Of a DNA stretch of 64,000 nucleotides, positions 23,330 to 35,123 are shown piece by piece. The stretch is from positions 7,450,501 to 7,514,500 of the forward strand of contig NC_081810.1 in NCBI RefSeq assembly GCF_030704535.1, read 5' to 3'. Numbering within the stretch: position 1 is the first letter of the stretch; each line of letters starts with the position of its first letter. The notes under the pieces were generated by a model that saw nothing but the letters and a program-made list of their open reading frames with translations, did not search any database and was not told where the DNA came from. This DNA is from Vitis vinifera. Taxonomy: Eukaryota > Streptophyta > Magnoliopsida > Vitales > Vitaceae. Both the position numbers and the translations under genes were made by a program.

Positions 23330-26300
23330 CTACCGCCGAGGACGAGATTGACTCGAGTTCTTTCCACTGACTCCTGATAACTGTTTTAGGTTGGTAAGAG
23401 CGTCCTGGGCATACCCCTTTGCATTGGCATTGCCGTGCTTAAAGGCTTCTACCAAGGCCCTGACCAGAGACTGATTTAGCGAGTGCCGGTTAATGTCACT
23501 CTCTACTCTTAATATTCTCTCTATCATCCAAAGTAACCTCTCTTGAAGAATACCAGGGCGAACTTCTGTAAAAAGAGTAATAGCAGCTTCAACCACACCC
23601 AGATGTTCAAGCTCATCAACAGCTCTCTTAAAGTTGTTGGAAGTATCTATCACGAGAGTAGAAAGTGCCTCCACTGCAGCAATTTGAACATTGGTGTCCT
23701 CATCTGTTAGAAGATCTACCAAGGGTTTAATGCAATTGCTTCTAAGCAGGCAAAACTGATTATCTTCTTCACATGAAACATTGTGTATGGCGCACACAGG
23801 CAGTTCTGGAGGCCTCTTCCCACACATGAACACCAAGGAGGAGCAGAAGCCATGGGAAAGTTGCACTTCTAAGTCCCCAGTGCTGATTAGTGTCCTTCGA
23901 GACTCTGACAAGTTTTTCAATCCAAGGGCAGCTAGCTGTTTAACTCTTGGTTTTAAAGGGAAGTTGAGCTGCTCACGGAAAATATTCATGAGGGAATGCT
24001 CTTTGACCACACTAACAGTTTGCGGATCAGGACTCTGAGTAAAGTGGAGTAGGAGGCCAAGAAGCCCTTCCTCCAAGCATGAGGAGGATCGAGTAGTTCT
24101 CCAATTGGTGCTTCGGAGACGATCTTTGAGAGTAACAACTGTCCATCCCACAAAACTAGAACCTAGGACTGTTTTTACTTCATCTTCTGAGAGAGGAAGG
24201 TTAGCCAGTATGCATGCAGCATCGGATCTTTCACCATCTGTGGATTGGTTGTCAAGTAGTTTCTCTTTAAATAAGGGAAGCTTGTCAGCAGGTTTCAGTT
24301 CATTAGCTAAATCTTCGCCAAACGTTCCAGAGAGTATCCTTGTAAGCCTGAAAGCATAAATTCTATGTTCAACTTCTGGGTGCTCTAGAAATGGTATAAT
24401 GGTTTTGATGCCATCCCCAGACTTTATATGGGTAACTACTGACTCTGCAAAAAAAAAAAGGGATGAAGAAAATGATACCCATCAATCTTTGTTGTATAGG
24501 TATTTGTTTTATGCAAAAAGAAGCAGTTAATCCCAACTATATATGTAGGAATAAATCATGCCCATATCCAAGAGGTTGAGAACTCATGAAGACATTTCTG
24601 TTCATGATCTCATTCTCCATTTAAGCAATTGGAGCTGAGAAAAGAAAACAGTGTGGACACCATGACACCATGACTTTGGTAAATGTGTGTACATAATTCA
24701 ACATCATGAAGAATCCACCATAAAAAACAAATGTTGGCTCCAGCATTCCCATGCATGAAGGCATATGACAGGGATAATAAAAAAAAGAAATAAGCATTCA
24801 GAAACTAGTGATTTAGGAAACACCTGAAGCCTGGGGTGAAGATGAAATTCCATAAAGGATCCGGAGAACAGATACTTGACATTGAGGGGAAACATGAGCT
24901 AGAAGCCCCAAAAGACGGAACACAGTTGTCTCTGACTGCATTGAATGTCCTTTGTTGTCAATAGATGAATATTCCCAGTGCCCTGGATGCTGTACTATGT
25001 TTGCAATTATTGATGTAGCTAATTCCTTCAGCTCTGAATCATCCATATTTTCGAAAAGAATATCTGTAAGAGCTGGAATCACAGCAGAATCAACAAGAAT
25101 GGTTGCATTGTCATCCAAGACTGACAAATTACACAATGCTTGCAAGCTTGGAGCTCTTCCTTTTGGCTTAGATAACAGTTGAACAAGGGTTTTAGCACAT
25201 TTCCTTGCAATTTGTTCCTTACTGCTATTTGTCAGGGTCATCCTCCCCATAATACGAGCCATCTCTATTTTAACATCATCGGTACCTGTTTTCAGAAATA
25301 ACCCAATTCTAATTAATGTCAAGATTGACAGAACCCAATAAAAATAAATAGCCAACAGAAGTAAGATGGATCTCTATAAAGTTTGTGTGTTTCCTTCTCA
25401 TTCAAATGTGATTCTTTTCTGAGAGGTCACTTTCAATAATGTTGGACCCTCTCTAAAGCATTAACAACTAGGCAAACATCAATAACAACTAAAACAATGA
25501 GTTTCTATTATTTACAGACTTCATTGTGTATCTTCTGGGTTAGGCATTATTTATCTTCTATTTAAGTGTTCTTAAATTTGATGTCTTTCTTTTCCCTGAT
25601 AGGAAAGCAAATCTATTAAAAGAGCACCAAAGAAAGGGTGCACAGCCTATGCATACAGGAAGTATACTAAAAAAAAACAAAGAAAGAAAAACAAACATGA
25701 AACAGCCAAGACAGCCAGAAAACCACCGCTACCCACAACAAAGACTATCTAGGAAATCAATCATTGACAAGATTCCCAAATCTAGCAAGGTGTTTGTCCA
25801 TTCCAAGAGGACCATAATGAGGAAGTTTTAACTTCAGCTAAGAAATAATAAAATCCCTGAGGATGAGATTTCTCCTTTAGTACTCTTCATAACATAGATT
25901 ATGGGATCAAGGTTTTTTTCTAAAAAAAAAATATATATTTTTGCTGCAATTATTAAGTCGATAACCGAGAGATAATAGAAATATCCAATAATAACCCCAG
26001 TAAAGTGTTTTAGCTTCAAGGATGGTTAACTAATTCTCACAGAAAAAAATTGCTTCTAATTTTTGCTCACAATTGTGTGGTCTCTTCAAGAACTTTTTTC
26101 ATCAGTCCACTTACCATTAAAAGAAAAAAAGAAAAAAGAAAAATGGAAGACAAGCACAAGACATACAACCAGCTTATGCAGTAGCATGACTACCCACATG
26201 TAAAGAGCTGTGATAAATAGCTGTTAGGGTCCAAAATTCAAATGGTTGGGTGGAATCACAAGTGACTAAGATATTAAGAACAACTACCAATCACTTAACA

Positions 26301-28968
26301 CAAAATAATTTTCTTCCAACTGATCTAAACTCCCTTCCAAGGGATGTGAAAATAAGGTGTTGGTAATTAATGACTGAATGCTCACCATTTTGTCTAGGAA
26401 GTAAGGAAACACAATAGTTCATATCACTAGGAAAAGAAGAGTCAGAAAACTGTTGGAGAGTGTAGCATCACTCCTATTTAATATTACACCTAATACACGG
26501 TCAGATACAGCATAAAACATACCTTCACATAACCGGCTAAGTAAGGGTTCAAATCTTCCAGCTGCTGCCAAATGCTGAACATTATCCTCCACCCTCTCCA
26601 TCTGTTTTAGCACCTCTTCAGCTAGATTAGATAAGGCAGGATGCTCCAGATTTCCTGCCATGCTCGAAAGAAGAACTAGTGCCCCTTTTTCTGATGCAAT
26701 TTTTGTGCAGTAAGCTTCATCCCTCGAGAACTCTAGCAATAACTTCACAGCATACTCTTTCTCTTTCTCTGAACTCCCAATAAGACTATGTATTGCCAAT
26801 CTAGTGATACCCTCTCCAAGCATTATGTTCTAACAATATATGACACACTTCATCAGAATGTCAAACAGTATGATATCAAACAACCAGATAAGATTTGCGG
26901 AGAGAGCACTTATTTAGATGCATCGTCAAAAGGTATGTAGTTTTCCAGCTAAAAAATTCACCAAAATGAAATCTTTTGGCTATAGTTAGAGATGAAGTGA
27001 GTTCAAAGGAATAAATAAATCCTTGGGATCAATTGTAATGATATATCAGCTCATAAAGTTGGTTTACATTGTAGATCATCCTCTATAACTGCTTAGAATG
27101 TCCTAAAGCTGTTAGATGATTAACTTTCAAAGATTCAAATTGCAAACACTAAGAAATGAAGTTGTTTATTACCAAAAGGGAGTCAAGCCACCTTATGACA
27201 TTGAAGTTAATTTATCAAAAAGTAGACAGACTTATAAACAAGGTTTCCAAGATACAGGGACAAATCCAACCTCTACTATTTTATTTTTCACATTTTGAAG
27301 TCACATCAAAATATATTCGGAAAGAAGCTCAGTTTTTTTATTTGCATTCTTTGCCTTTCATCTAGTAACTTTAGTCCTTAAAGATTGTAGTTTTTGCAAC
27401 AAAATTGGTGTCTTGTTATATCTTTCAAACATTTCCCAAATTTTCAACAGAAACCTCAATGTTTTCCTTTATGTTATCTAAAATCTTTCCCTAGAACAAC
27501 AAAATACCCCTACATCAAATTTTCTAGTAATGCAGCCCATTTGAAACTAGTGCTGTCTATCTTATAAAAGTGTCATTTGAAACCACATAACAACAAATAA
27601 CTGAAGAAGCTAATTGTTAGAACTTTGGACATCTATCCAAGGAGAGATTTAATGAAACTCACCTTGCTTTCTTCATCCTTGGCCATGCTAAGCAAAGTCA
27701 TAAGAGCTTTGCCTCTCATATGTGTTCCCATGCTCTTCGAACAGTTTCTAAGAACTTTAACCATAAGAAGAACAACACCTGCATGTCTCACTCTGTATCT
27801 ATTAGATGGGTGCTCTTCTGATATCTTATAAATGACATCCAAAACCCATTCAACAGAATCCACTGGGGGTTGATTCTCAGAAAGACACTGCACTGCTGAC
27901 TTAAGTTGAATTTCAATATTCCTACTAACCCACTCTTCAATTGCGCCAGCCAATCCGATGTTTGGTTTCATCTCCGTAGACTTGAGCACCTGCCCCGTAA
28001 CAGGACAAGTTGGATCCCGACCATCCTCTATACATCGTCGGAACCAGTACTCAATTGCAGTCCGCTCATAATTCTGAGATGATTCCAACACCACCGGATC
28101 CTTCATCACTTCCTTTGTCAATGGGCATAGAAAATTCTTAAAGGGCGACATTTGGGCATCCTCTTCAAAATCAAAATCCAAGTTCCACTCTGAAGTGGCT
28201 GGATGAACAGTCCAGTTATCCATAATTCTCTCCAGGGACATCAAAACCCGCCTTTCTGCAAGTGGATTCGAGCTCGCCAAGTCCGTCTTCAGGAGCTTGA
28301 CCTGCTCCGACAACTTTGCATGATCATCTGCCTCGATCCCGAGAGCTCGAGCTAAATCCATGACAATGGCACTTTGCACTGCTTTGCTGGTCGGCCTGCC
28401 TTGTCCCTCCTTCTGCAGTGTACAGTGCACTCTCTCTTCGTTCTCCGAAACCTAATTCACTATGAAGAATTAAACAAAAATCTACATATAGCACATATTT
28501 AAATTCCAACAGGATACACAAGGAATGATAGAGATTTTGAGAAGAGCTTACTCTGAACTGCGCTTGTTTCATATCCTGGGAGAGATCGGCGACCTTCTTG
28601 CGAAGATCTGAACCCTCCGGCAGAGTCGACTCCAGCAGAGCCAACCATCCTCCGATTGCTACGGTGTGCTCCTGAAGGGACGCGCACAGAGACTGACAGT
28701 TGATGAGGACGAAGATTTTGCTTCTGTTCCTATACACTGACACCGCCTCAACCGCCTTCGACAGATCACCAGAAACCCCTCTCAAGGTAGTTTGTACGGA
28801 CGGAGACAAAGCCTCCGGCGACGACGATCGCAGGAACTGGTTCAGAACAAGCTGGAGGCGATTGGCGTAGGCAGAGAAGCGCCTAGGGTTCTCCCAAGCG
28901 AAGTTATCGTCGGAAAGGCAGAGTTCCGATAAGGAGCGAAGAATGGATTCCAACGCCGGCGCCGTCAT
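23330..28968 (-). CDS. PUB42: U-box/ARM E3 ubiquitin ligase, PUB42 type
   Basis: Five coding exons on the minus strand: 28552-28968, 27663-28451, 26523-26829, 24824-25285 and 23330-24444. All junctions are GT-AG and the sum is 3090 nt, giving 1029 aa. Plant PUB42 proteins are about this long, while PUB43 and PUB44/SAUL1 are near 800. The N-terminal 240 residues form the UND-like helical region (MTAPALESILRSLSELCL). The U-box is at about 243-316 (SPFKNFLCPLTKEVMKDPVV, then ERTAIEYWF and TCPVTGQVL). ARM-type helical repeats fill the rest to about 1010. The U-box recruits a ubiquitin-charged E2; the ARM region is expected to bind substrates or membranes. I chose the ATG at 28968; an in-frame ATG at 29049 lies only about 12 bases after the TATA box, upstream of the expected transcription start. 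No defects are seen. Confidence 0.92.
25590..25830. mobile_element. Possible LINE 3'-end fragment in PUB42 intron
   Basis: Inside the third intron, the string TTTTCCCTGATAGGAAAGCA continues into AAATCTATTAAAAGAGCACC and AAGGGTGCACAGCCTATGCA. I recall such sequence from non-LTR retroelement tails in plant introns, but no reverse-transcriptase frame is present. This is a low-confidence assignment from memory. Confidence 0.25.
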
Positions 28969-29060
28969 TTCACGGCGAGAAGAGGAAGAATCTGGCCAAG
29001 ACAAGGCATGTATGTAAGATTCTGCAGTAAAAACCGTGCCGATCCTCACCTCGTTGCCGG

Positions 29061-29070
29061 CTTATATACG
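29061..29070 (-). promoter_or_regulatory. TATA box of the PUB42-type gene
   Basis: The minus strand reads GCGTATATAAGCC about 95 bases upstream of the ATG at 28968. A start about 30 bases downstream (near 29035) puts the proposed ATG in a short 5' UTR and excludes the upstream ATG at 29049. The stretch from here to 29500 shows no other gene. Confidence 0.6.
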
Positions 29071-29503
29071 CAATGGTGTTCAACAGTTGAAGCCCACCTA
29101 GGAGGAGGAGGAGGAGAAGAAACAGTCAAACATTGACCCAGTGCAGACCCGCCAGATCCCACTCTCAAATCCGGGTCGGACAAGGATTTTCTCTGTTCCT
29201 GGACCTAACTACAAGTCTACAAGTCGATGCGTGCAAAAGTCAATTGCAAACGTGGCAGCAAATTAGTAACCGTGGTGGATCCCACACTCTGTCCTCTCAA
29301 TGTTCAGCTTCGCCGCTCCCGTACGCCTCTCTTTCCGCCCCGTCCGGAGTCCTTATCTTTCCTGGAGACGACCGGCAGCATCGGCGGCTGAGTCTAACAT
29401 TAATTAAGTCTTTTTAAAGAATATACTTTTTATCTTTTATTTTTAAATAAAAAACTTTAATATAAACCTATAAAATCTAATCTAAATAATAAATTTATCC
29501 TAA

Positions 29504-30796
29504 ACAAGGAGCTTTAAGAGCTTTCAAGCATGATGAGAGCTACAACAAATGAAAATGGAGCAATGCTAGCATGAGAGATGAAAAATGAATATCATGGAGA
29601 GATATGTAGAGCAAGTAAAAACGAGGAAGAAGATTGGATGTCATAGCTCAAAGTTCAATATGGGAATTGATATGATTTTTGACGTACTTCCCAAGGTTAA
29701 TTTTGAGCAAATTATATATCATTTCAAAGATCAAAAAGTTAGAAAGAGTCAAAAGTTCAACGTTTTAAACAATATGCAAATCAAAGTTGAAATGAAGAAG
29801 TTATAATCATTTGAAGATAACTTGGTAGAATTAAAAAGTCATTTTCGAATTTGAAACGATGATTTTGAAAATTTAACTTATGATTTCAAATCCATCTCGA
29901 AATTACCATAATTTCAAGATCACCCACTATCACTTTGAGTTTTTACTTTCATCACCTCGAGAATTATGTCTTAGGCACTTCATTAGCCCTAAGAGGGCCT
30001 CACATTACTAGAAATCAAGATTTCAGTATTCTTTTGTTATTTTTAAGTAATTATTTAGGAAACAAGTGACTAATAAGAACATGTTACATGCTAGTTTTTT
30101 TATATTTCCTATAAAAACTCCAATTTTAGCTCCTAAAAAAAAAATCTTCGATTAATTCTTTACTTGAAACCTAAAATTGGAGTTTTTATAGGAAATATAA
30201 AAAAACTAGCATGTAACATGTTCCTATTGACCACTTATTTCCTAAATAATTACCTAAAAATAACAAAAGAATACCAAAATATTGATTTCTAGTAATATGG
30301 GGCTCTCTTAGGGTTAATGGAGTGCCTAAGACATAATTCTCGAGGTGATGAAAGTAAAAACTCAAAGTGATAGTGGTTGATCTTGAAATTATGGTAATTT
30401 CGATATGGATTTGAAATCATAAGTTAAATTTTCAAAATCACCATTTCAATTTCAAAAATGGTTTTTTAATTCTACCAAGTTGTCTTCAAATGACCATAAC
30501 TTCTTCATTTCAACTTCGATTTGCATATTGTTTAAAACGTTGAACTTTTGACTCTTTCTAACTTTTTGATCTTTGAAATGATATATAATTTGCTCAAAAT
30601 TAACCTTGGGAAGTATGTCAAAAATCATGTCAATTCCCATATTGAACTTTGAGCTATGGCATCCAATCTTCTTCCTCGTTTTTACTTGCTCTACATATCT
30701 CTCCATGATATTCATTTTTCATCTCTCATGCTAGCATTGCTCCATTTTCATTTGTTGTAGCTCTCATCATGCTTGAAAGCTCTTAAAGCTCCTTGT
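29504..30796. mobile_element. Long foldback element, two 626-bp inverted arms with 41-bp loop
   Basis: The left arm 29504-30129 starts ACAAGGAGCTTTAAGAGC; the right arm 30171-30796 ends with its reverse complement GCTCTTAAAGCTCCTTGT. The loop is 30130-30170. Arms have equal length and differ at few sites (e.g. GACGTACTTCCC against GACATACTTCCC, and TTATAATCATTTGAAG against the arm that reads TTATGGTCATTTGAAG). Each arm carries the same short open frame (MNIMERYVEQVKTRKK...), open to 73 aa in the left and 87 aa in the right, on opposite strands. I do not recognise the protein, and I see no transposase and no convincing target duplication. A read-through transcript would form a very long double-stranded hairpin. 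Confidence 0.9.
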
Positions 30797-31575
30797 ATGC
30801 ATATTAAGTCCTGTTTGTTCTAAAGCTCTTAAAGCTAAAAAACTGTTTTTTTCTTTTTCTTTTTTTTTTTATAACTTAAAAACAGTTTTTAGAAACAAGC
30901 ATGTTCAGAGTTAAATTTCATCCTGTTTGTTCATTTGAAACTGCAGAAAATCATGAGATACCATACTCCAAAACAATGTGAGGAAGAAACCCATGACACC
31001 CTCTCACACAGAAATCTTATGAACTTATCCCTCGTACTAAATTCAAAACAAGAACACAGCTACATGCTTCACAACAACTATCATCATTGCTTTAATTCAA
31101 GAAGATCAGATATACTATTAAAATGAAATGGTTCAAATGTATCACAATTGATGTGCTTAAGACTAACCAATACCTAAGAATATAACCCCAGTCAATAATA
31201 GGCAGAAAAAGACCATGGGTACTTGGGGGAAAAAATTGAGGGAGATAAAAAAAAAAAAAAACAATAAATACATATCTTTTGTACTCAGCAACCTTCATTA
31301 TTCAAATATGTTCTGTTCTTCTCTGCTCTGCTTGATGGAGCCGGAAGAAAAGCATGGAAGCATGCTGAGCTGCGCCTCTAACATCATCAGGAAACATTGC
31401 TTCACTGCTAATTGAGCCAAAAAAACTGATTCCTGGAAGCCATGATGGAAATCTGAATTAGGGGGAGCCAAATTACATTTATTGTAACAGCCATTTTCGA
31501 AGAGGTGGGAAAGAAGAGAAGGAAAACCACGTTTGGGTTGGAGTCTTAAGCATAAAAGGGTACCTTCCTAGAACT
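30797..31575. other. Spacer with probable 3' UTR of the NDA gene
   Basis: 30800-30920 repeats the motif TCTAAAGCTCTTAAAGCT seen at the foldback end, beside a T-rich tract. From about 31200 to 31575 lies the expected 3' region of the minus-strand NDA gene. No other gene is seen. Confidence 0.4.
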
Positions 31576-34500
31576 CTATATTCGGCTTATATCACGACCA
31601 AACACAAAAGTTGTTGCCCAGTTGATTGCAACATATAACCGGTTCCTCCAGCTTAAAACGCGCGTGAGATATGCTGATCGCCAAATAATCCAACTTGTAA
31701 ATCCTGCCAGAGATAAACCTTTGCCCTCCTGTGGAAGAATTTCCATCAGTAAGCACCTGATTTAATTGTTAATCACAGTTCAAGGAAAAATTGCTTTGAA
31801 GGAGTCCGAATTTCAACCTTGCCCTGCCTAAGGTCCACAAGAGCCTTGTATCTGCCAAGGGATGCCATGCTTCCCAAATGCTTATAAACAAAGGGCTCTC
31901 CAAATTCCATGTCTCTTGCTCTGTTTGCATACCCTCCACCAGCTTTGCCAATCCTGTTCAATTGTTCTGCTAGATACTTCCCTTGCCTCTCTGCAACCTG
32001 TTTCAAATATTCCAGAGAGGTAGACTAAAAATTATGGAATTACTATAAATAGAAAATTTTCACATTATTGCCATAAAAAAAAATTTAAAATAAAACAAAA
32101 TAAAAGATCCAGCCAAATCAACAATAGTTCCATGAATTATATTTCAGATTTCTCATAGTCAGAAGAATTCTTTTGCCCTTATCGCAGAGTAAAGAAGAAT
32201 TTTTTCCTCTCTTGCAATGTGACTTCTTTCAAGAAGTATGCAATATCCAATTCATGTATTTCCAAATTTTTTGAATTGTGAAAAAGGGTACACAAAGGGG
32301 AATTAGATTATACACAATAGCAACAATGGCATGAATTAATTGAGAGAAGAAACAACAGTAGTTTGTGTTTTTCTTTTGCCTAGCAGAGCAACTAATCACT
32401 TGGTTCAAATGCTCCCTTGGGCAATTCAAGGGGGTAACAACTAGAGCGTGTGTGTGTGTGTACAGGGTCATGTGGCAACTTGCACCTGCAAACCCTTGCT
32501 TGAGAATGCAAATTTGTTCAACACATAGAAAACCCGAAAAAGCAGAATTTGCTCGCTACTTACCTGTGCCAGAGCTGGAAGAACTGGTTTGCCGGTACTT
32601 TCAAGGAACCCACTGCAGTCACCTATTGCAAAAATGTCCTGTGCAGAAGGAACGCGTAGCCACTCATCGATGCCAATCCTGTGAACAAATGGTAATCATT
32701 GGATGAAGATTAAAAAAAATGGTAAAACACAAGTACATATTTGTAAAGGAAAGGACAGAGGAGTCTAGGAACAAGATGGTCAAAAGTTAAGGAGGAAATG
32801 CAATACAGGAGAACAGCAACAAATTAGATGGAATACCAAAAGAAAACTATACTGAGAAACTCAAGATGGAGAGGTGGCAGTAGAAGAGCACATAGGAAAC
32901 CTAAACTCAAAGAGATTTTACCCATAGAAAAAACCGGCTTCTTGGATGCATGGATGAAAACTGAGGAAAAAATGTCCTTTGAGGGGAAACAGAGAATAAG
33001 GGAGTTACCTTCCACCAGGAGATTTTGGGACCTCCATAGACTTCACAAAAGATGAGGGACCAACACCTGTAGACCATACCAACAGCCCATATGGAACCTC
33101 CGTGCCATTATTTAGAATTATTTTGTCAACTTTAACATCTTTAACAATCCCACGAACAAGACGAACTCCTGACTGAGAGAAACCATCAAAATGAAAAATG
33201 GAAAATCCAAAACTAAAAAGAAAATTAAGATAAATCAGAAAGAATCAATGGAGCCTGGTAAATAAATAAAGAAGCTAAAATATTTCAACATAAACACTTC
33301 CATAAAGAACTAAAACAAGTTCCACAAAAAAAGTCAATCAAAAATCCTATAAATAATTCAAATCAAGAAAGAGAAGTTTTTGTTTCAAACATGGTAATTG
33401 TGGAACAGCATGCAAGCAGCAACTAACAAAAACGCTAAGCTATATCTTTGATTAGATGAACGTATCTTCCATGTAGTTTCCAAATAAGCTATATCTTTTA
33501 ATGCAAAAATACATTAAAATTCTTTGTATTAACGGAGTATCTTGATACTCACCTTAGTCAACTGCCTAGTAGCATAGTGCCGAAGGCGATCATCAAAGGA
33601 AGACAATATCTCGTTTGCCTGTAAAGATAAGAGAACTTAATTAATTAAACATTTCCACTAGACTTTTTGCAAATCTGACATAAGTATTTGTTTCAAACTT
33701 TTGCCATCCAAGGAGCATAGTGAATCTAGTGAAAGGCAATCACTGAGTCAGAAAGTTGAAAACAATAAAGCCAGAGTCTGGGTTTTTGACTTTTTGGAAA
33801 CAAACCTCAATCAAAGTAACATGGATGTAATTTTTCACATGGGCATATCTTTGATGAACGTCCCTCGTGATAAAATCACTAAGTTCACCACTGAACTCAA
33901 CACCTGTTGGACCACCTCCCACAACAACACAGTGTAGGAGCCTCTGCTTCTCTGCTTCCGAAATTCCTGCCCCATCAACAAACCCAAAGATCAAGTTCAC
34001 AGAGAGCTCATGCCTCATAGCATATTAACTGGTTCACACCCATAAATGCCTTGTTATCAGTAGCATACCAGGCACATCAGACAGCATCAAGTTTAGGAGC
34101 AGCTTCCTCCTAATTTCCTGAGCATGATGGACTTCACGAAGAAAAAAGGCATGTTCTTCCACACCATGAATTCCAAATGTTAAGGGCATTGAACCCGAAG
34201 CAATAATCAACTTATCATATGAGATCTCAAAGTCCCATGGCTCCCGGACATTTGCTCCATTAGTTAGAGTCTGGCAGTGTACCTTCATCAATACCCAATA
34301 CCAATTAAGCCTTTACACTCAAAATCAACATGGCATCCTAAAATGTATGACAACTGAATCTGAGAACTGGAAGTTGGAATAAAAGTTACAAATATGAACC
34401 ACTCCAAGAGGTGTTCTCTCTATCAGATTTGACCCAGAGAATCATTATCAGATCTTCACATAACCCCAAAATTTTATAAAAATACTTATAAATCATTAAG

Positions 34501-35123
34501 CTAAAAATGCATTATATAGTAAATCACAATATGGAATGCAAAAATAGGAATCAATCACGGATTCACACACATTTCCCTTCTATTGTATTCAACAAATAAC
34601 CCCAATGCTTTCCAATCAATGCTCCACCCAAAACACAAAATCAAAAGCCCAACTAGCAAAAGTTCAACCAGCATACCACATGGTTATCGGGATCAACCCG
34701 ATTACAATTAGCAAGAAAGAAGTAGGACCCAGTTTCCCTTGAAATCACCGGCTGGATCCGCGCAATGGGTTCAGCCACGGACCGGAACTCAAGAGTCCCA
34801 ACACAAGTAGAAGCCAAGAGAGGAGTGAAGACCATGTGGTTCCTTGGCGACACGCACACCACATCATAGATGTTGGTGTCCAAGCCCTTCATGGCCCTGC
34901 ACCCAGCCCACCCAGACCCCAACACCACCACCCTCGGCTTCTCTTTCGACGAGGTGGGTCCGAGCCCAGAGCTCGGCACATGGCGGGTGGGCTCCGAATT
35001 TGGCTGAGAACTAAACTGCAAGATGGAGACGAATTGGGTGTTTGGAAATGGGGTTGTGGCGCTTCTGGATCGGAGTGAAGATTTCAGAGATGATAATTGG
35101 ACGAGATTTCTGAACCAGGCCAT
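31576..35123 (-). CDS. NDA: Internal alternative NAD(P)H-ubiquinone oxidoreductase, mitochondrial (NDA type)
   Basis: Eight coding exons on the minus strand: 34677-35123, 34069-34282, 33806-33966, 33553-33618, 33009-33172, 32564-32678, 31818-31997 and 31576-31728. The sum is 1500 nt, giving 499 aa, close to the usual 500-510. The first ~60 residues are rich in Ser/Arg without acidic residues ([12 protein letters not shown]...), a likely mitochondrial presequence. Two Rossmann motifs are present: [10 protein letters not shown] (about 65-74, FAD) and [12 protein letters not shown] (about 234-245, NADH). The C-terminus ends [10 protein letters not shown], which plant NDA proteins share. The enzyme passes electrons from matrix NADH to ubiquinone without pumping protons. 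I see no calcium-binding EF-hand insert, which argues against the NDB type. The seventh intron uses a weak donor AAG|GTTGAA. Confidence 0.92.

Noticed and set aside
28969-29049. Longer N-terminus of PUB42 from the ATG at 29049
   Set aside because: That ATG lies about 12 bases from the TATA box, before the expected transcription start; the family N-terminus fits the ATG at 28968.
29585-30715. Two similar small proteins (73 and 87 aa) on opposite strands
   Set aside because: They are the same sequence in the two arms of the foldback, with no promoter or known family, so not two genes.
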